This document shows positions 52,736 to 61,184 of a stretch of 64,000 bases of DNA, piece after piece. How positions within the stretch are numbered: position 1 is the stretch's first letter; each line of letters opens with the position of its first letter. The stretch is from NCBI RefSeq assembly GCF_035917455.1, contig NZ_CP109078.1, forward strand, positions 3,720,001 through 3,784,000, given 5' to 3'. This DNA is from Micromonospora sp. NBC_01796. Lineage in GTDB: Bacteria; Actinomycetota; Actinomycetes; Mycobacteriales; Micromonosporaceae. Under the pieces are notes generated by a model, which did no database searches, was not told the DNA's origin, and saw only the letters and a list, made by a program, of their open reading frames with translations. A program made the position numbers and the translations under genes.

Positions 52736-53413
52736 TCACCGGTTCGCGGTCCGCCCGGCCGGGTCGCCGGTTCCGGTCGCCAGGCAGGCGTACGCCGACC
52801 GCCCGAGCCACCCGTGTACGGCGATCAGCGCGATCCCGCCCACCAGCATCGGTGGCCAGGTCAGCGCGGAATCCCAGAGCGTCACCGACCAGGCGTAGAC
52901 CGCGGCGGTGCCGATCCAGCCGAGGCAGAGCGAGGCCGACAGCCCGATCCCGGCCGCCCGCGCCACCCGTACCTTGCCGAGCCGTCCGTGCCGGGCGTGC
53001 CAGCCCAGCCACAGGTAGGCGCCGAGCGCGAGCAGGTCGATGCCGAGCCAGAGCCAGTCCAGCGAGCCGGCGAGCAGCCGGTACGCGGTCGGCGGCGGTG
53101 GGCCGTTCCACGGGGCTCCCTGCCACATCAGGTCGGCGGCCACCATCAGGACGACACCGACGACGAGGACCCGGACGGCCAGTGAGCGCAGGGTGCCGGC
53201 GAGCAGCTCGGACTGGTACTCGTGGGCGAGTCGGCGTACGGGTCCGAACTCGGTGACCGCCCGCCGTTCCGCCTCGACCGGGTGCAGACCGGCGTCCCGG
53301 TAACCCTCGGCGCTGTCGGTCAGGCTGTGCCGGGCCTCGGTCAGCAGGTCGGACTTGAGCCGGGCCGGGCCGTGCAGCGCCCGGTCCAGCGCGTGGACGT
53401 ACTCGTCGATCAT
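52736..53413 (-). CDS. HAAS/permease-prefix membrane protein (copy 2)
   Basis: 225 aa. The N-terminal cytoplasmic domain (about 1-70) reads IDEYVHALDRALHGPARLKSDLLTEARHSLTDSAEGYRDAGLHPVEAERRAVTEFG, the helical HAAS/permease-prefix pattern. Four membrane helices follow (VLVVGVVLMVAADLMW, WLWLGIDLLALGAYLWLGW and two more). It is a paralogue of the preceding gene, and its start overlaps that gene's stop (ATGA). HAAS proteins often accompany PadR regulators, which here lies convergent; a sensing or anti-regulator role is inferred. Confidence 0.85.
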   Translation of the reverse strand: MIDEYVHALDRALHGPARLKSDLLTEARHSLTDSAEGYRDAGLHPVEAERRAVTEFGPVRRLAHEYQSELLAGTLRSLAVRVLVVGVVLMVAADLMWQGAPWNGPPPPTAYRLLAGSLDWLWLGIDLLALGAYLWLGWHARHGRLGKVRVARAAGIGLSASLCLGWIGTAAVYAWSVTLWDSALTWPPMLVGGIALIAVHGWLGRSAYACLATGTGDPAGRTANR

Positions 53414-54090
53414 GCGGTGACCGGCCGGGGTCCGGTGGCCGCGATGACCCGTACGGTCATCCAGGTGAGCAGGCCGAAGGTGGCGTTCAACATGATCCAG
53501 GCGGCGATCATCGGCGGCCAGGTCAACGCCGCCGGTGACTCCAGGGTCGCGTTCACCCCGGCGAAGGCGCCGAGGGCCCAGATCAGCCCGCCGACGACCA
53601 GGGCGACCAGGGCCAGCGGGCGGACCACCGTACGCGGGGCGAGGTGCCAGCGGCGGCTGGCCGGACCGAGCAGGAGGAGGGTGACCAGGGCGAGCGCCCC
53701 GGCGGCGTACGACGCCCAGTCCAGGGCCCGGACCATGAGCAGGAAGCCCGACGGCGCCGAGGGGGTTGTTGCCGGCGGCTGCCACCACATCAGGTCGGCG
53801 GTCAGCATGGCGACCGGCACGAGCGCCACCACCAGCGCGAGCCGGCGTCCCTGTCCGGCGGTCAGCTCGGCCTGGTACGCCGGTGCGAGCTGGTCCGGGG
53901 TGCCGAACTCGGCCACCGCCCGGCGTTGCGCCGCGACCGCCTCCAGACCGGAGTCCCGGTACGCCTCGGTGGCGTCCCACAGGCTGTCGCGCGCCTCGGT
54001 GAGCAGGTCACGCTTGCGGCTGGCCGGGCCGCGCAGCCGTTCGTCGAGCAGTCGCAGGTAGTGGTCGATCGGGGCCTCGCACGTCGACAT
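53410..54090 (-). CDS. HAAS/permease-prefix membrane protein (copy 1)
   Basis: 226 aa. It starts CEAPIDHYLRLLDERLRGPASRKRDLLTEARDSLWDATEAYRDSGLEAVAAQRRAVAEFGTPDQLAPAYQ, the same helical prefix domain as copy 2. Four hydrophobic helices follow (ALVVALVPVAMLTADLMWW, WASYAAGALALVTLLLLG, LALVALVVGGLIWALGAFAG, MIAAWIMLNATFGLLTWMTV). It begins 100 bases after cydC on the same strand, so it may be the distal part of the cyd transcript. Tandem duplication with copy 2 is clear from sequence and spacing. Confidence 0.85.
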   Translation of the reverse strand: MSTCEAPIDHYLRLLDERLRGPASRKRDLLTEARDSLWDATEAYRDSGLEAVAAQRRAVAEFGTPDQLAPAYQAELTAGQGRRLALVVALVPVAMLTADLMWWQPPATTPSAPSGFLLMVRALDWASYAAGALALVTLLLLGPASRRWHLAPRTVVRPLALVALVVGGLIWALGAFAGVNATLESPAALTWPPMIAAWIMLNATFGLLTWMTVRVIAATGPRPVTA

Positions 54091-54190
54091 CCGTCCAGCC
54101 TGCCATGCCCGCCCGGTGCCGGGGGTCCGGCGGATCCCCGGTTCGGCCCCCGAGAACGCTCAGGGTTCGCCGCACAGGAGTGGTCGGAGT

Positions 54191-55981
54191 TCAGTGGACG
54201 GTGAGGGCGAGGTAGCCGCCCTCGGCCGCCTCCTGGGCCAGCCACTGCTCCCGGTACCAGCCGGGCTGGTCGAGCAGGTCGGCGTGCCGGCCGCGTTGCA
54301 GCACCCGGCCGCTGTCCAGGACCAGGATCTCGTCGTACCGGTCCAGGCCGCGCAACCGGTGGGTGACCAGGAGTACGGAGTGGTCGGCCGGGATCGTCTC
54401 GGTCGCCGCGGCGAGCACCCGGTCGGCGGCGGCCGGGTCGAGTCCCTCGGTCGGCTCGTCCAGCACCAGGACCGGTGGCCGGGCGAGCAGCGCACGGGCC
54501 AACGCCAGCCGCTGCCGCTGACCGCCGGAGAGCTGGCCCCCGTCCTCGCCGACCACGGTGTCCCAGCCGGCGGGCTGATCCCGTACCCAGTCGAGCAGGC
54601 CGGCGGCCCCGGTCGCGGCGGTCAGCTCGTCGTCGCCCGCGTCGGCCCGTCCGAGCAGCAGGTTCTCCCGTACCGACGCGTGGAACACGTACGCCTCGGC
54701 GAGCAGGCCGCCGACCAGCCGGGGCACCTGCTCGGCCGGGTACGCGGACAGTTCCCGCCCGCCGAGCGTGACCCGCCCCCCGTCCGGCACCACCGCACCG
54801 GTCAGTACGCCGATCAGCGTGCTCTTGCCGGCCCCGCTCGGCCCCACCACCGCGACCCGTCGCCCGGCCGGCAGGTCGAGGCTCACCCGGTCGAGGGCGG
54901 CCGGTGCCCCGTCCCGGTACCGGACGGTCACCTCCTCGACGAAGCAGTCGTGGTGCTCGACGTCGAGCACGGTCGTCTCCCGGTCGGCCGCCGGCCCGTC
55001 GCCGATCTCCGCCGTCAGCAGGGGTGCCACCCGGCGGAGGGCGGCGCGCAACTGGGTCCACTGGCGGGCGGCACCAACCAGGGCCAGGGTCACCTCCACC
55101 GCAGCCAGGGTGCCCACCGCCAGTACGCCGACCAGGACCCCGTCGACCCCGGCGGAGAGCGCGGTGGCGGCCACGGCGGCGCTGGTCGCGCCGGACACCA
55201 GCACCCCGAGCCCGTCGATCGCCCAGCCGGCGGCGGCCAGCCGTCGTTCCAGTCCGGCCAGCTCACGGGCCCGCCCGTCGGCCCGCTCCAGGGCGGCCCG
55301 GGTGGCACCGAAGGCGGCCAGGTCGGCGGCACCGTGGGTGAGGTCGACCGCGTCCACCGCGAGCGCACCGCGCAGCGGGGCGACCCGGTCGGCGGTACGT
55401 CGGGTCAGTGCGGTGGCGGCGACCGGCAGGGCAACCCCGGCCAGCAGCAGCCCGACGACCAGTGGGGCGGTCGCGGCGGGGGCGATGGCGGCCGTACCGG
55501 CGATGGCCAGGAGGCTGACCACCGCTGCCGCCCCGGCCGGCACCAGCACCCGCAGCAGCAGGTCCTGGACCGCCTCCACGTCGGAGACGAGCCGGCTGAG
55601 CGAGTCCCCGGTGTGCTCGGCGGCCGTGGTGCGCCGCCCGGCGAGGGTGGCGAAGACCCGGGCCCGTACGTCGGTGATGAAGCGCAGGGTGGCGTCGTGC
55701 CCGGCCAGCCGCTCGGTGTAGCGCAGCACGCCCCGGCCGATGGCCAGCGCCCGGACCGCGACGATGGCCACGGTGAGTACGTCCAGCGGCGGTTGCCCGG
55801 CGGCGGTGATCAGCAGCCAGGTCGCGGTCGCCATCAGCGCCAGCCCGGCCAGTTCGGTGCCGGCGGCGAGCAGTCCCGCCCCGACCAGCCGTCCCAGGTA
55901 GGGGCGGGCGAGCCGGAGCACCGCCCGTTCGGTCCCGAGGCCCTGTTGCCGATCCTGCCGCTGCCTGTCCTGCTCGTTCAT
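54191..55981 (-). CDS. cydC: Thiol reductant ABC exporter subunit CydC
   Basis: 596 aa half-transporter with about six membrane helices (for example LVGAGLLAAGTELAGLALMATATWLLI) and a C-terminal ATPase: Walker A GPSGAGKSTLIG, signature LSGGQRQRLALARALL, Walker B VLVLDEPTEG. With CydD it exports glutathione-type or cysteine thiols and haem-related reductants needed to assemble cytochrome bd. ATG 55981 overlaps the cydD stop (ATGA). Loss of either subunit abolishes bd oxidase in other bacteria. Confidence 0.94.
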   Translation of the reverse strand: MNEQDRQRQDRQQGLGTERAVLRLARPYLGRLVGAGLLAAGTELAGLALMATATWLLITAAGQPPLDVLTVAIVAVRALAIGRGVLRYTERLAGHDATLRFITDVRARVFATLAGRRTTAAEHTGDSLSRLVSDVEAVQDLLLRVLVPAGAAAVVSLLAIAGTAAIAPAATAPLVVGLLLAGVALPVAATALTRRTADRVAPLRGALAVDAVDLTHGAADLAAFGATRAALERADGRARELAGLERRLAAAGWAIDGLGVLVSGATSAAVAATALSAGVDGVLVGVLAVGTLAAVEVTLALVGAARQWTQLRAALRRVAPLLTAEIGDGPAADRETTVLDVEHHDCFVEEVTVRYRDGAPAALDRVSLDLPAGRRVAVVGPSGAGKSTLIGVLTGAVVPDGGRVTLGGRELSAYPAEQVPRLVGGLLAEAYVFHASVRENLLLGRADAGDDELTAATGAAGLLDWVRDQPAGWDTVVGEDGGQLSGGQRQRLALARALLARPPVLVLDEPTEGLDPAAADRVLAAATETIPADHSVLLVTHRLRGLDRYDEILVLDSGRVLQRGRHADLLDQPGWYREQWLAQEAAEGGYLALTVH

Positions 55982-57720
55982 CGGGCCGCCCCCGCGCCGC
56001 TCCGGTCGCCGGCCGCGTCCGGCCGTTCGACACCGTCGGGAACCTCCACCGGTTCCGGTAGCCGGCCGGGGGTGAGTTCGGTCACCCGGCCGTCCTCGAT
56101 CCGCAGGACCCGGTCGGCCTCGGCCAGCAGCGCCGGCCGGTGCGCGACGAGCACGGCCGTACGCCCGGCGACGAGCTTGCGGGTGGCGGCCAGTACGGCG
56201 GCCTCGGAGACACCGTCGAGCCGGGCGGTGGGTTCGTCCAGCAGCACGATCGGTGCGTCCCGCAGGAACGCCCGAGCGAGCGCGACCCGCTGCCGTTGCC
56301 CGCTGGACAGCCCGTGCCCGCGTTCGCCGAGCAGGGTGTCCAGCCCCTCGGGCAGGTCCCGCAGTACGTCGTCGAGCACGGCGGCGCTCGCCGCGACGCG
56401 TACGGACTCGATCGTGGCCTCGGGCTGGCCGAGGCGGATGTTGTCGGTCAGCGACGCGGCGAACAGGTGTGCCCGTTGCGGCACCCAGGCCAGTCGCCGG
56501 CGCCACTGCTCCAGGTCGGCGGTGGCCAGGTCGACCCCGTCGACGGTGATCCGTCCGCTCGTCGGTACGACGTTGCCGAGCAGCAGGCCGAGCAGGGTGC
56601 TCTTGCCCGCCCCGCTGGGTCCGATCACCGCGATCCGGTCGCCCGGTCGGATGGTCAGGGTCACGTCCCGCAGTGCGGTGGTCCGCTCGTACTCGACCGT
56701 CACCCCCTCGAACCGGATCTCGCCGGGGGTGACGAGTGCCCCCCTGTCAGCGGGTCCGGTTGCGGAAGGGGCGCCGGCCAGGACGGTCAGGGCGTCGTCG
56801 AGGGCGGTCAGGCCCTCCATGCTGGCGTGGAAGCGGCTCCCGGCGGTCCGCAACGGCAGGTACGCCTCCGGCGCGAGCAGCAGCACCAGCAGGGCGGTCT
56901 GCAACGCCAGCCCGCCGTCGAGCAGGCGCAGCCCGATCGGAACCGCGACCAGGGCGACCGAGAGGGTGGCGACCAGTTCGAGCACCAGCCCGGAGAGGAA
57001 GGCGATCCGGAGCGTTTTCATGGTGGCGGCGCGGTGCCCGTCGGCCATCCGCCGGACCACGTCGACCTGGGCGCGGGCCCGGCCGAAGACCCGCAGTGTC
57101 GGCAGCCCGGCGACCATGTCCAGGAAGTGCCCGCCGAGCAGGCTGAGCCGGCGCCACTGCCGCTCGGTGGCGGCCTGGGCCTGCCAGCCGAGCAGGGCGC
57201 CGAAGACCGGGATGAGCGGCAGCGTGGCCGCGATGATCAGCGCGGAACTCCAGTCCGCGAACGTCAGCCGGGCGAGTACGGCAACCGGCACGGTCACGCT
57301 CAGCACGAGCTGCGGCAGGTAACCGGTGAAGTACGCGTCCAGCGCGTCCAGCCCGCGCCCGGCGAGGGTGGCGATCCTGCCCGCCTGCTGACCGGCGAGC
57401 CAGCCCGGTCCGCGCTGCCCGACGGCGTCGAGCAGGTCCGTACGCAGGGCCGCCTTGACCGTTGCCGCCATCCGGGCCGATACCGCGCCCTGGGCCCAGA
57501 GGACGGTCGCGCGTCCGGCCACGGCGGCGACGAAGCCGAGCAGCGCGGCCCGGTCGAGGTGCCCCCCGGCGGCGGTGGCGAGCAGGTCGGCGAGGGTGGT
57601 GGCCTGGGCGATCACCAGGGCGGCGGCGACCACCCCGAGCCCGCCGAGCACGGCCACCTGGCGCCGGGTCGAAGGGACCCGGCGCAGCAGCCGCGGATCG
57701 AACGGGGGGCGTCGGCTCAC
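55978..57720 (-). CDS. cydD: Thiol reductant ABC exporter subunit CydD
   Basis: 580 aa. Membrane domain about 25-310 (LGGLGVVAAALVIAQATTLADLLATA, SALIIAATLPLIPVFGALLGW, ELVATLSVALVAVPIGLRLL), ATPase with GPSGAGKSTLLGLLLG, LSSGQRQRVALARAFL and VLLDEPTARLD. The EAYLPLRTAGSRFHASMEG segment is typical of CydD. GTG 57720 overlaps the cydB stop (GTGA), which decides the start over a longer upstream frame. Partner of CydC in the heterodimeric exporter. Confidence 0.94.
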   Translation of the reverse strand: MSRRPPFDPRLLRRVPSTRRQVAVLGGLGVVAAALVIAQATTLADLLATAAGGHLDRAALLGFVAAVAGRATVLWAQGAVSARMAATVKAALRTDLLDAVGQRGPGWLAGQQAGRIATLAGRGLDALDAYFTGYLPQLVLSVTVPVAVLARLTFADWSSALIIAATLPLIPVFGALLGWQAQAATERQWRRLSLLGGHFLDMVAGLPTLRVFGRARAQVDVVRRMADGHRAATMKTLRIAFLSGLVLELVATLSVALVAVPIGLRLLDGGLALQTALLVLLLAPEAYLPLRTAGSRFHASMEGLTALDDALTVLAGAPSATGPADRGALVTPGEIRFEGVTVEYERTTALRDVTLTIRPGDRIAVIGPSGAGKSTLLGLLLGNVVPTSGRITVDGVDLATADLEQWRRRLAWVPQRAHLFAASLTDNIRLGQPEATIESVRVAASAAVLDDVLRDLPEGLDTLLGERGHGLSSGQRQRVALARAFLRDAPIVLLDEPTARLDGVSEAAVLAATRKLVAGRTAVLVAHRPALLAEADRVLRIEDGRVTELTPGRLPEPVEVPDGVERPDAAGDRSGAGAAR

Positions 57721-58724
57721 CAGTACACCGGCGCCCGGTTGTCGATCCGTCCGCGGAACACCCACCAGCTCATCGCCTGAAAGCCTAGTAGGGCCGGGAT
57801 CAGCGGGATCAGCAGCCAGCTCAGCAGCCGCAGAGTGGGTGTGCTCGCGGCGGCGTCGGTCACAGTGAGGCTGGCCGCCGGATCGACGGTGGAGATCAGG
57901 GCGTGGGGCCACGTGGTCGCGGCGACCAGCAGCACCGGCAGGGCGAGGGCGGCGGAACTGGCGACGAAGGCGAGACCTGCGCGCCGTCGGGCGAGCCCCC
58001 GGCCGGCGGCGAGCAGGGCCACCGCCAGGAGCACCGGCAGGAGCAGCGCGGCGACGGGTTGCTGGGCGGTTTCGCGTACCCGGTCGGTGAGCAGGCCCAG
58101 GACGGTGGCCGAGGCGAGCGCGACGAGGGCGACCGGGACGAGCCGGCGGCCCAGTCGGGCGTAACGTTCGCCGGCCGCACCGGGCAGTCGCAGGGTGAGG
58201 AAAACCGCCCCGTGTACGGCAACCAGCCCGACCAGGGTCAGCCCGCCCGCGGCGACGAACGGGGTGAAGAGGTGGCCGACCCCGTCGATGTGCCCGTCGC
58301 TGTGCAGCGGCACCCCCTGGAGCAGCCCGGCGAGGACGGCTCCCCAGCCGAGCGCGGCAAGCGCGCTGCCGGCGATGATCAGCCCGTCCCAGCGGGCGCG
58401 GGCGGCGGCGCCGCTCGGCCGGCTGCGTAACTGGACAGCGGCGGTGACCAGGATCACCCCGGCCAGGGCGGCGGCGACCGCCGGATAGAGGCCGGAGAGG
58501 AGTTCACCCTCCAGCATCGGGAACGCGCCGAAGAGGATGCCGACGGCGGCGACCAGCCAGACCTCGTTGCCGAGGAAGAACGGACCGAGCGCGGTCAGCG
58601 CCTTCCGTCGGGGGTTCTCGCCGGGGGTGGCGGCGAGCAGGAGCCCGACCCCGTAGTCATAGCCGCCGAGGACGAGGTAGCCGGCGAGGAAGAGGCCGAG
58701 CAGGGCGTACCAGAGGATCTCCAT
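57717..58724 (-). CDS. cydB: Cytochrome bd quinol oxidase subunit II
   Basis: 335 aa with about eight membrane helices. It begins WYALLGLFLAGYLVLGGYDYGVGLLL, the CydB opening with the conserved GxYDYGVG, and includes FFLGNEVWLVAAVGILFGAFPMLEGELLSGLYP and LTLRLPGAAGERYARL. It supports CydA in the high-affinity, proton-pump-free terminal oxidase. It lies 9 bases after cydA and is coupled to cydD. Confidence 0.95.
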   Translation of the reverse strand: MEILWYALLGLFLAGYLVLGGYDYGVGLLLAATPGENPRRKALTALGPFFLGNEVWLVAAVGILFGAFPMLEGELLSGLYPAVAAALAGVILVTAAVQLRSRPSGAAARARWDGLIIAGSALAALGWGAVLAGLLQGVPLHSDGHIDGVGHLFTPFVAAGGLTLVGLVAVHGAVFLTLRLPGAAGERYARLGRRLVPVALVALASATVLGLLTDRVRETAQQPVAALLLPVLLAVALLAAGRGLARRRAGLAFVASSAALALPVLLVAATTWPHALISTVDPAASLTVTDAAASTPTLRLLSWLLIPLIPALLGFQAMSWWVFRGRIDNRAPVYW

Positions 58725-58733
58725 GTCGGTTTC

Positions 58734-60026
58734 CTATCCGGCCAGTACGTGCGTGGGCTGGTGGTCGTCCAGGCCGTTGGTGGGCTGTGGCGGGCGGCCG
58801 AGGGCGAGGTCGTGCGCGCCCCGGTGGGCCCGGCGGGCGAGCAGGGTCCAGTTGGTCACGGCGAGGGCGATCAGCAGTACGGCGAAGCCGATCAGCGAGG
58901 TGAGCAGGACACCGGCGGAGATCGGGGTGACCGCGTCGGAGACGGGAAGCAGCCCGTACACCGCCCAGGGTTGGCGTCCGCCCTCGCGGGCCAGCCAGCC
59001 GAGGATGGCCGCGACGAACGGCAGCGGTACGGCGATCAGCATCAGGTAGAGCGGGAACCTGAGCCGGATGACCCAGTCCCGGAACAGCAGGGGCAGCAGC
59101 AGCCAGCTCCAGGCCAGCGCGAAGCCGATCAGGATCATGAAGCCGAGCGCGGCGGTGCTCCAGACCGGCGGGGTGTAGTCGCCGGGTCCGAACCGCGCGG
59201 TCCACTCGGTCACGATCGCGGACCGCTCGGCGTCGCCGCCGAACTTGGTCGGCTGGACCCCGCCGATCGCCCCGAACTGGGCGAACCCGAAGCCCATCAC
59301 CATCGAGCTGGCCAGCGCCGAGGTGATCAGCCCGATCCGCAGTGACCGCCGGAACAGCGCGTAGTCGGCGGTACGCCGGATCAACTGGTACGCGCTGATC
59401 CCGGCCATCAGCAGCCCACCGGTGAGTACGGCGGCGCTCACCACGTGGCCGAACGCCATGCCGAGGGTGGGGTTGGTCAGGAGCGCGGTGAAGTCGGTCA
59501 GATGGGCGACGCCGCCTTCCATCCGGTAGCCGACCGGGTTCTGCATCCAGGAGTTCGCCACCAGGACCCAGAACGCCGAGGCGTACGCGGTGATCGCCAC
59601 GCCCCAGATCAGCGCCAGGTGTACGCCCCGACGCAGCCGGTGCCAGCCGAAGATCCACATGCCGAGGAAGGTCGATTCGAGGAAGAAGGCGACCAGGGTC
59701 TCCATGGCCAGGGGTGCGCCGAAGACGTTGCCGACGTACCGCGACAGCCCGCTCCAGTTCAGCCCGAACTGGAACTCCATCACGATCCCGGTGGCGATGC
59801 CGAGGGCGTAGTTGATCAGGTAGAGCGTGCCCCAGAAGCGGGTCAGTCGCTCGTACTCCGGCTTCCCGGTGATGACCCAGGCGGTCTGCAGGTAGACCAG
59901 CAGCGTGACCAGGCCGAGGGTGACCAGCACGAACAGGAAGTGGATGGAGGTCGTGGTGGCGAACTGGAGGCGGGCGATCAGTAGCGCGTCCATGGCCATC
60001 CCCAAACCGGTCGACTCACTTGTCAT
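58734..60026 (-). CDS. cydA: Cytochrome bd quinol oxidase subunit I
   Basis: 430 aa from ATG 60026; a start at the internal MDALLIARLQ is possible. It carries the b558, b595 and d haems. Visible: ARLQFATTTSIHFLFV with the haem His, GRQPWAVYGLLPVSDAVTP (the conserved GRQPW), and MEFQFGLNWSGLSRYVGNVFGAPLAMETLVAFFLESTFLG. The length implies the short Q-loop subtype. It is first gene of cydA-cydB-cydD-cydC. The promoter on the minus strand has TTGATT (-35) and GATATA (-10) exactly 17 bases apart, with repressor-like boxes within and around. Confidence 0.95.
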   Translation of the reverse strand: MTSESTGLGMAMDALLIARLQFATTTSIHFLFVLVTLGLVTLLVYLQTAWVITGKPEYERLTRFWGTLYLINYALGIATGIVMEFQFGLNWSGLSRYVGNVFGAPLAMETLVAFFLESTFLGMWIFGWHRLRRGVHLALIWGVAITAYASAFWVLVANSWMQNPVGYRMEGGVAHLTDFTALLTNPTLGMAFGHVVSAAVLTGGLLMAGISAYQLIRRTADYALFRRSLRIGLITSALASSMVMGFGFAQFGAIGGVQPTKFGGDAERSAIVTEWTARFGPGDYTPPVWSTAALGFMILIGFALAWSWLLLPLLFRDWVIRLRFPLYLMLIAVPLPFVAAILGWLAREGGRQPWAVYGLLPVSDAVTPISAGVLLTSLIGFAVLLIALAVTNWTLLARRAHRGAHDLALGRPPQPTNGLDDHQPTHVLAG

Positions 60027-60039
60027 AGCGAGCCTACAC

Positions 60040-60056
60040 GTAGCTTCGCTACCTAT
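60040..60056. promoter_or_regulatory. PadR-type box over the cydA transcription start region
   Basis: GTAGCTTCGCTACCTAT contains the palindrome GTAGC-TTC-GCTAC and matches the box at the padR start (52333-52349) at 14 of 17 positions. It lies just downstream of the proposed cydA -10 (60059-60054). Confidence 0.5.
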
Positions 60057-60058
60057 AT

Positions 60059-60103
60059 CTACTACGTCTCGTCGTAAATCAACTATACGACGAGACGTAG
60101 TAG
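60059..60103. promoter_or_regulatory. Paired BlaI-type boxes in the cydA promoter
   Basis: CTACTACGTCTCGTCGTA (60059-60076) and TACGACGAGACGTAGTAG (60086-60103) are exact reverse complements separated by 9 bases. Each contains TACTAC-N5-GTCGTA in one orientation, as does the blaI upstream site. On the cydA strand the -35 TTGATT lies between the boxes, and the second box fills the 17-base -35/-10 spacer. Confidence 0.75.
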
Positions 60104-60181
60104 ATGGCCGCGAGCGTCTTGTCACCGCGAAGGGGGACCGGCCCCGGAAGTCGCCGATGACCGCGCCGACGCGCTGATCTG

Positions 60182-61093
60182 ATGGCGGATGACGCCTGCG
60201 GGCCAGGTCAGACGCTCACGATGGGATCGGTCATGCGCCTCGACGAACTCGGCGACCTCGCCGACCTACGGCTCGACGACCAGCGGAGCGTCCGGTACCT
60301 CCGGGCCGGTTCCGGACGTCCGCTGGTGCTGCTGCACACGATCCGGACCCAGCTCGAATACTTCACCGACGTCGTACCGATGCTGACCGGGCACTACACC
60401 GTGTACGTCCTGGACCTGCCCGGCCACGGCCGCTCCTCGAAGCCCACCACCGTCGAGTACGACGAGCCCTACCTCCGGCGCGGGGTCGTCGACACCATGG
60501 CGAAACTCGACCTCCGCGACGTGACCATGGTCGGCGACTCGATCGGTGCCGTGCTCGCGCTCACCGTCGCCAGCCAGGTCCCGAAGTCGGTCGCCCGGGT
60601 CGTGGCGTCGAACCCGTACGACTACGACACCCGCTTCGCCGACGGGATCCGGCGCGGCAACCGGTTCGCCGACCTGATCCTCGGCGGTGTGGCACTACCG
60701 GGCGTGGGACCTGCGCTCGGCGCCGCCGAGAACAGGTACGTCACCAGCCGGATCTTCCAGGGCGGCCTGGCGGACGGTAAGCGGATTCCCGGACCGCTGC
60801 TCGACGAGTTCGACGCCACCCTCAAACGCCCCGGCTTCCACTACGTCGAACGGAACGTCTACCAGAACTGGCGCTCCTGGGGCGCCGCCCGGGACCTGTA
60901 CGCCGGCGTCACCGCGCCGGTGACCCTGGTCTACGGCGAACAGGACTGGTCCCGCCCGGTCGAACGGGCCCGTACGGCACGGGCGCTGGACGTGGAACCG
61001 ATCGTGCTGCCCGAAACCGGGCACTTCGCCTTCCTGGAACAACCCCAGCGACTCGCCGAGATCGTCATCGGCCACCCGGACCCGTCGATCTGA
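60182..61093 (+). CDS. Alpha/beta hydrolase
   Basis: 303 aa (ATG 60233 is a plausible later start). Fold motifs: LVLLHTIRTQLEYF (oxyanion loop without the usual HG), YVLDLPGHGRSSKP, the nucleophile elbow VGDSIGAVLAL (Gly-Asp-Ser-Ile-Gly), VYGEQDWSRPVE with the acid, and LPETGHFAFLEQP with the catalytic His. No signal peptide is seen. It is divergent from cydA across the boxed promoter region, so the same repressors could touch it. Substrate unknown. Confidence 0.88.
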   Translation: MADDACGPGQTLTMGSVMRLDELGDLADLRLDDQRSVRYLRAGSGRPLVLLHTIRTQLEYFTDVVPMLTGHYTVYVLDLPGHGRSSKPTTVEYDEPYLRRGVVDTMAKLDLRDVTMVGDSIGAVLALTVASQVPKSVARVVASNPYDYDTRFADGIRRGNRFADLILGGVALPGVGPALGAAENRYVTSRIFQGGLADGKRIPGPLLDEFDATLKRPGFHYVERNVYQNWRSWGAARDLYAGVTAPVTLVYGEQDWSRPVERARTARALDVEPIVLPETGHFAFLEQPQRLAEIVIGHPDPSI

Positions 61094-61100
61094 CAGATGC

Positions 61101-61169
61101 CCGGTGTCCGGTCGGGCGCAGCGGTCCGGTGTCCGGTCGGGCGCAGCGGTCCGGTGTCCGGGCGGGCGA
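61101..61169. repeat. 25-bp tandem repeat, 2.8 copies
   Basis: CCGGTGTCCGGTCGGGCGCA plus GCGGT is repeated exactly at 61101-61125 and 61126-61150, with a partial third copy at 61151-61169. It sits between the convergent hydrolase and M56 genes. Confidence 0.85.
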
Positions 61170-61184
61170 AGTACCGCCTGGGTG

